A stretch of DNA of 64,000 nucleotides from Daphnia carinata (lineage: Eukaryota > Arthropoda > Branchiopoda > Diplostraca > Daphniidae). The stretch lies in assembly GCF_022539665.2 (NCBI RefSeq), contig NC_081332.1, positions 1,199,773 through 1,263,772 of the forward strand. Reading direction: 5' to 3'. The position numbers and the translations under genes were made by a program. The stretch's first letter is position 1, and every line of letters starts with the position of its first letter. The notes under the pieces were generated by a model. It was not told the origin of the DNA. It did no database searches and worked only from the letters and a program-made list of their open reading frames with translations. Below, in pieces: positions 59,319-64,000 of this stretch.

Positions 59319-60566
59319 TTAACGGAAAGTCGGCTCAAATAAAAGTTTTTTTCCTCATCCAGTGTCAGTAGAAATGACTCCTTGTATCCACCTTTGACCT
59401 TTACGGCTTTTAGTAGCACCGCCAATAATAGCGTAGCGTTGTGTGGCATCATTGAACGACGAAGGATCCAACAGAGTTTTCCAGAAGAATTCTTCTGCAT
59501 CGAATTCAAGTACTGTCAGTCCTTTTGGGCCAGTGAAGAGCAAGTCATCTTGCCCGTCACCGTTCACATCAACTAAGCGGATGGATTGATCGTATTCTTG
59601 CATCCATCCATTCGTCTCAGAAAATGCAGCGTTGTAGTGAATGAGACTGTAGTCCCTCATGGAAATGCCAGTTACATTCGGAGTGTTTTGTTGGTAGACA
59701 AACAATCCATGTGCAGTAAAGTGGGCTACGTCTTGGAAAGGTCGTCCGGTCAAGTTAACGAAGAAAAATCGTTCATTTAATCCGGCGGAACTGTCCACCA
59801 GTGACACTTTGGCCACCTGTCGAAGTTCGTACCTATCGTCGAACTGATACAGCTCTAATTGAGTTTCTTTACGTGCGATGATGCTGTCCTGTCCGTTCCG
59901 TTGGATGTCCGCCACATAAAAATCGGTTGCTTTAAATATTTTGGAGACCGCAGCCGAAGCTGTTGCGCTTTTTCGCAAAGGAAAAAGCGGATGCGGCTGG
60001 CGAGATTGAAGTCGGTCCTTGGAAGCTGCGTAAAATTCAACAACCGGGCCGGACTTGTCGTTCTTCCGGCTCATGACTCCGACCAGCCGCGTGTTGTGAT
60101 AGAATCGGCCAATGAGGACAACAGACTGATGGACTTCTCCCCTTCCATAAAGATCACGGAAGCTGGTGTCACGTGACATGCCCTGAAGCTTTGCGGCGGA
60201 TTTATTGGTATTCTTTGGATCGAAACGGTAGAAACCTATTCCGTCCTCGTTACGAAGGACGATCCCATCACTGCCGTCATCAAGCATAGTATTAGTAACA
60301 AGCCATGGATAGGCTCGCAATGGGTAGGACATCTGTTGGGCATCGTTAAACAAACGATGATTCCAAAGTCGATTCAAATGACTGAAATTATTAATATAAG
60401 ACACGTTAAATGCAACCAGATTGGCACCGTGTCTGATGTAGATCCTTTCACTCGATGGATCGTCATATTTCGAATCGAGAACAAAAACATCGTCGATGTG
60501 ACCACTGAATGGACTGCCGAGCAGCAACTGCCCAGCTTCCGAAATCGATTGAAATTCAAGAGTCAT
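59319..60566 (-). CDS. N-terminal FG-GAP/VCBS-like segment of the Tc-like gene
   Basis: About 400 codons open from ATG at 60566. Seen: DDVFVLDSKYDDPSSERIYI, DDGSDGIVLRNEDGIGFYRF and DVNGDGQDDLLFTGPKGLTV. The last is a classic FG-GAP calcium-binding motif (DxNGDGxDDL). A frame change near 59418, within an AAAA run, links to a short continuation ending LTLDEEKNFYLSRLSVK and the donor at 59318. An upstream exon may end at 60658 (AAAAG|GTAAGC), so the 5' end may be spliced UTR. No signal peptide is evident at this ATG. Confidence 0.5.
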
Positions 60567-61230
60567 ATCTAGCCTATCATCTTGATTTAAGTTTAAAAGA
60601 TAAAAATTGTTTTCAGTTCGATTATTAAAAACAAATTACTATATTAGCTTACCTTTTCCTTTTTGTTATTCAGGTTAATTCGAAGAGCGTATAAATGATG
60701 CGTGTAGCACAGAGTTATCAACTTGACGAAATGAAGCGAAATATTAAAATCCTTGTACTTTCGCCAACCGACGAATTGAGACGCAGATGTTGGAAATACT
60801 CATATCATTGGCAAGGGAGGAAGCTTGGCCCCTTTGACCCTTGAGAGTCCAGCATTTCGAAGAGATATCACATGTCAAATTCGCTTGCGGCAGATGAAAA
60901 ATATGGTTCGTTTATTATTTATTTGGTGAGTATAAGTCTGCGTCGTATCAGTAGAACTCATTTTGCCTTCGAATTGAACTGTTCCTTCCAGAGCTTTCGC
61001 TGCAAACGACATTTTAAAAAAGTACGAAGTTTTCTTAATTTCAATAATGGCTTACATGGTCTCAAATACTGCCAGCAACCTGAAAGTTTTCTGGTCGTTT
61101 TCCAACCGTCATCGCTTGGCCAAATTTTGGTTAGTAACTATTGCTCTCTTCGTTACTAGACCATTATTGATTTCTACAAGTCCATTAACAGGTTAGTTCC
61201 TTTTGTTAAAAAGGTCTCCAACATTTCAGA
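60567..61230. other. Shared upstream region between the Tc-like gene and the divergent coiled-coil gene
   Basis: Contains a minus-strand donor at 60657-60650 and plus-strand splice-like sites: a donor CAG|GTTAG near 61191 and an acceptor TTTCAG near 61229. No clear TATA box was seen. Confidence 0.35.
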
Positions 61231-62353
61231 ATGTGTGTTTTAATTGCAATATTATTCACGGCAGATGGCCCTGGAAAATTAACTGACGCGATTATGATAG
61301 AAGTTGATGCCGATTTCGATCGATTTGTCGACCAAATCAAAGGATTGGTTTCCGCGGTCGCAACTGGTACTTCAAGCGGTGACAAGGCGGCGAGACTTCG
61401 GAAGAGGGATGCATCCAGTGGGCAACTGCTTTCCGTCAGCGAAGCAATAAAGCACATTGCACAGGGTTCAGATTTTCCTTTCGAAGCACCCAATAGTTGT
61501 TCTCTAACTGAAAATGAGTTAAACAACATCAATAATTTGCTAGAAAGTCTCGGTAGTGGAGAGGTAAGGAGCAACTTGACGTGTGAAGTGAAGGAAGATA
61601 AACTTTCAGTTTTTAGTTTGCCTGGTTCGCCTGAATATTGCAATCAGATAATTGAATCCATTATTAGAAATATTAATGGTGTGAAACATGCTTTTCGCTG
61701 CTTGAACGCGTCAGAAGAGGTTACAGATCAACGCTACGAGGAATTAAAAGCAGCTTACGAAGGCGAAGTTCGTCGATTGAATTCATTAATGGAAAATGAA
61801 AAAAAAAAATTTGATCAGAAATTTCAAGAGGAGATCGATAAGTTAAAGAAAAGTTATCACGAAATAGAAAAAAATGCAAGAGATTTTGGAAAAATTTCAA
61901 GAAGAACGACTCGCACATTCAATTGTTAGTATCAAATTGATTGTTGAGTGTTTGGTAAATGGGAATACGGAATTAGCGTTGGAGACACACAAAGCGAAAT
62001 CCATGGGCATCAGTAAAACCATTGCGATAGTGCAACGAGCTATTGGCAAAGAATTCAACGGAAGAGTTCCTAATAAAAACGTCATCAAGTTTATAGATGG
62101 ATTGAAGGATAATGTTGACGCAATGGTACACGGCATTATCAGTGTATTCAGCGAAATGGAGAAAAGACAGATCCTTGATCGGGATACTGTTAACAGTTTG
62201 CATGTAACAATAAAAAATGTCATTAAAACATGTATCGATCTAGAAGGCACTGATTCGGAGGAATCTAAATTAACTCTAGATGACCATACGATGGATGAAC
62301 TAATTGTCATTAATAATAAAATAGAATTTTTAAAGTATAGTTATGGTCAATAG
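61231..62353 (+). pseudogene. Coiled-coil protein of unknown family, split by one frame break
   Basis: The first frame runs 61231-61929 (232 codons) and the second 61874-62353 (159 codons). They overlap, and the change falls at an A7 run near 61867-61873; the second frame continues the same kind of coiled coil (MQEILEKFQEERLAHSIVSI), so they probably made one protein of about 370 residues. The N-terminus has a short hydrophobic stretch (VLIAILFT), then a helical region, a charged coiled coil (EGEVRRLNSLMENEKKKFDQ) and a helical C-terminus (VDAMVHGIISVFSEMEK). I do not recognise a family. It is transcribed away from the Tc-like gene and suffers the same homopolymer-type break. Confidence 0.45.
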
Positions 62354-62969
62354 AATTTGAAATTTCTTTTTTTTTTAAGTGTTATGTTTTTTTAACGCAC
62401 GCTGTTAAATGTCTTATCACCAAGCTCCTGGGTAAACAGTTTGTTACCATTTCATGTTACTGTTGAATGCACGTTACGGTGATCTGATTCTACTGAGCCA
62501 AACACGGTTGTAGTGTGGGAAAATATGTAGCAATTATACATCTAAGCTGGTAGTAATAAAAATATTTTGAAATATTGAGTGTATGTCTTAAAACATTTAA
62601 ATGATTGTAGTGAATCCAGAAAAAGTGTTTCTCGAATATCCGTCAAATCCGTCCCGACCGATGATGTAATAGAATAACATTTATGAAATTTCGCAGTTAG
62701 CTACTTGGTGAAGCATGTGCTTCAAAAGCTAAAAGTCAGTGGTTCAAATCTCTGCAAACCCGTTGTTCTTTAACGGTTAATTGTTTATTTACTCCCTCTG
62801 AGTGACGATTACAAATACCAAAAAAGGTTAAACTGCTCAAATGAAGCCTTCGTGTCCAGCAAAGTCCTAATATGCTGAGGTCAGTCTGTGGAAAGTACCG
62901 TTCTTCGAGGGCAAAATCCCTACTTTTAATTCAGATGAATATTCAATTCATCTTTCGGATTCACAAGAT
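62354..62969. other. Intergenic with a tRNA-like relic
   Basis: An A/T-rich 3' UTR-like part is followed at about 62694-62762 by tRNA-like words (TAGCTACTTGG and TGGTTCAAATCTC). Acceptor pairing is limited to four bases (GCAG/CTGC), so this is a relic at best. Confidence 0.3.
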
Positions 62970-63720
62970 TTGTTGACAAGTTTGGCATCGTAAATCACAT
63001 ACTAGCCATACTCGACGCTGTCAGATTTTTAAGTTTTAACGATCTTGTACGTAAATCAGGATGTTTTTATGGCGTTGGATTTACAAAGTTTTATACAGTA
63101 GATAAATATTAATTTACACGTATTGAAGATATTTTGTAAAAGTAATAAAAATGAAACAAATATTCGCTGATATTTGGCAACATTTTACCATTCCTTCTAA
63201 ATAGCCCAAAATGGCGACATCCGGCGCGGTTAGTTGCTTAGCTAGCGAGAGCATTGAACTATTAGTGTAGAACTACAACTCACCGCCGTATGGCACGTGT
63301 TATGGTCATTGTCCAGATCCGGTAAAAGCGACTTTCGGATTCCCCACTTTGGAATCAGGAAAATTGTTCGGTAATATTTTATGTTAAAGGTTTCAGGTTT
63401 TGCTTAAGTGTAGTATCATTTATGAATTTTAAAGCCGATAGTTAATCATATCTTAATTTTCAAAATGACTTGGGCAGAAAGCAATTCCCTTTGCTGTGAT
63501 CGTCTTCCCGCCTAAAACTTATTAAACGCAAAATGGTTTCTATTAGCACTAATCTGGGATTATTGGTATAATTATATGTAATGGAGCAAGATCATTATCA
63601 CAAGGAAATTGGATACTTTTGTTGCACTATAATAAGCAATATTTCTATTAGTTCAGGTCATCCTCCCCCTGAATCACCATTATCGTTGGCTGGAATAGTG
63701 GATTGAGATCTTTTCTACCC
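62970..63720 (+). repeat. Dispersed repeat, copy 2
   Basis: Partner of 46100-47130, about 16.9 kb away in the same orientation. It is shorter, with several internal deletions. Confidence 0.6.
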
Positions 63721-64000
63721 TTGTGTTTCTGGTATGTTCATTTGAGATGACGTGTTTGTTTGTTCTAAGATGTTAATTTCCAATATCGTTTTTAGACTGT
63801 TCATCAATAAAAGCAGGTGTTTGCTCCTGAACTTGTCTACTCTACCTGCGTATTAACTTAACCCTGCTTCAGTAAATGGGAAATTCACACGGGTAAGAAG
63901 TTTCCTATTCCTTCAAACAAAAAGCTACTATAAAGTAAAGCGTTCATTTCAGATTCTCGTCGTGGGAAACTTTATCCAAAATCGTCCGCTTGCTGCTTTT
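63721..64000. other. Window end, no feature seen
   Basis: AT-rich sequence without open frames or repeats that I can support. Confidence 0.4.

Larger units (their letters stand above)
48870..60566 (-). pseudogene. Tc-toxin B/C-like giant RHS gene (whole locus), intron-bearing and interrupted
   Basis: The minus strand carries one continuous architecture of about 11.7 kb: FG-GAP/VCBS blades, an SpvB-like segment, a TcdB-middle-like region, RHS/YD repeats, an RHS core and a variable C-terminus. This is the plan of bacterial Tc-toxin B and C subunits, in which the RHS repeats form a shell that encapsulates a C-terminal effector. Here it sits among animal genes and contains a GT-AG intron (59318-59210), so it is a host gene and not contamination. 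At least eight frame breaks or stops interrupt it (near 59418, 58590, 58362, 56975, 54735, 54480, 53575 and 53430), several at A runs. It is therefore either a pseudogene or a gene with sequencing indels. Role in the animal is unknown. Separate segments are described below. Confidence 0.65.

Noticed and set aside
48870..60566. Bacterial contamination as the source of the Tc/RHS-like sequence
   Set aside because: A GT-AG intron restores frame inside the gene, and flanking DNA matches the rest of the window in composition and shares repeats with it.

Overview
This is a nuclear genomic window from an arthropod, most likely a water flea of the Daphnia type. The inference rests on many short (about 55-110 nt) GT-AG introns, tRNA genes and tRNA-derived fragments, AT-rich intergenic DNA with homopolymer tracts, and animal-specific proteins (CLCA, C1q, tubby, acyl-CoA ligase). 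It is not a bacterial or viral sequence, although one large gene looks bacterial in ancestry.

Layout. 0.5-3.6 kb: the last three exons of a calcium-activated chloride channel regulator (CLCA) gene, plus strand. 4.5-11.6 kb: three small secreted PAN/apple-like genes, plus strand, two of them in a roughly 2.6 kb tandem segmental duplication, with a tRNA-Ser(GCT) and a decayed tRNA. 11.6-19.0 kb: two tandem minus-strand paralogues that join a stonustoxin-like (SNTX, MACPF superfamily) N-terminus to about 13 ankyrin-type repeats. 19-31 kb: gene-poor DNA with tRNA-like sequences, a 360 bp foldback element, decayed coding pieces and a roughly 1.2 kb repeat present twice. 31.2-34 kb: minus-strand exons of a tubby-like C-terminus with frame breaks and a damaged acyl-CoA ligase. 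35.9-43 kb: two minus-strand five-exon/four-exon paralogues encoding secreted coiled-coil / fibrinogen-like / C1q proteins, separated by a G-rich 19 bp minisatellite bounded by direct repeats. 43-47.6 kb: mostly unassigned, with a dispersed repeat whose partner lies at 63 kb. 47.7-48.4 kb: an unassigned short coding region. 48.9-60.6 kb: a very long minus-strand gene of the Tc-toxin B/C (FG-GAP, SpvB-like, RHS/YD repeat, RHS core) type, containing at least one spliceosomal intron but interrupted by many frame breaks. 61.2-62.35 kb: a divergently transcribed coiled-coil gene, also split by one frame break.

Reading the genes together: several encode predicted secreted, pore-forming-like, lectin-like or recognition proteins (PAN, SNTX-ankyrin, C1q, Tc/RHS-like), and most are recent duplicates. 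This suggests a lineage-specific region enriched for defence or recognition genes; that is an inference from domain content, not something shown by the sequence. The two most notable objects are the SNTX-ankyrin fusion pair and the eukaryotic, intron-bearing Tc/RHS-like gene. All exon joins were done by eye from splice motifs and reading frame; none were checked by alignment or transcript data.
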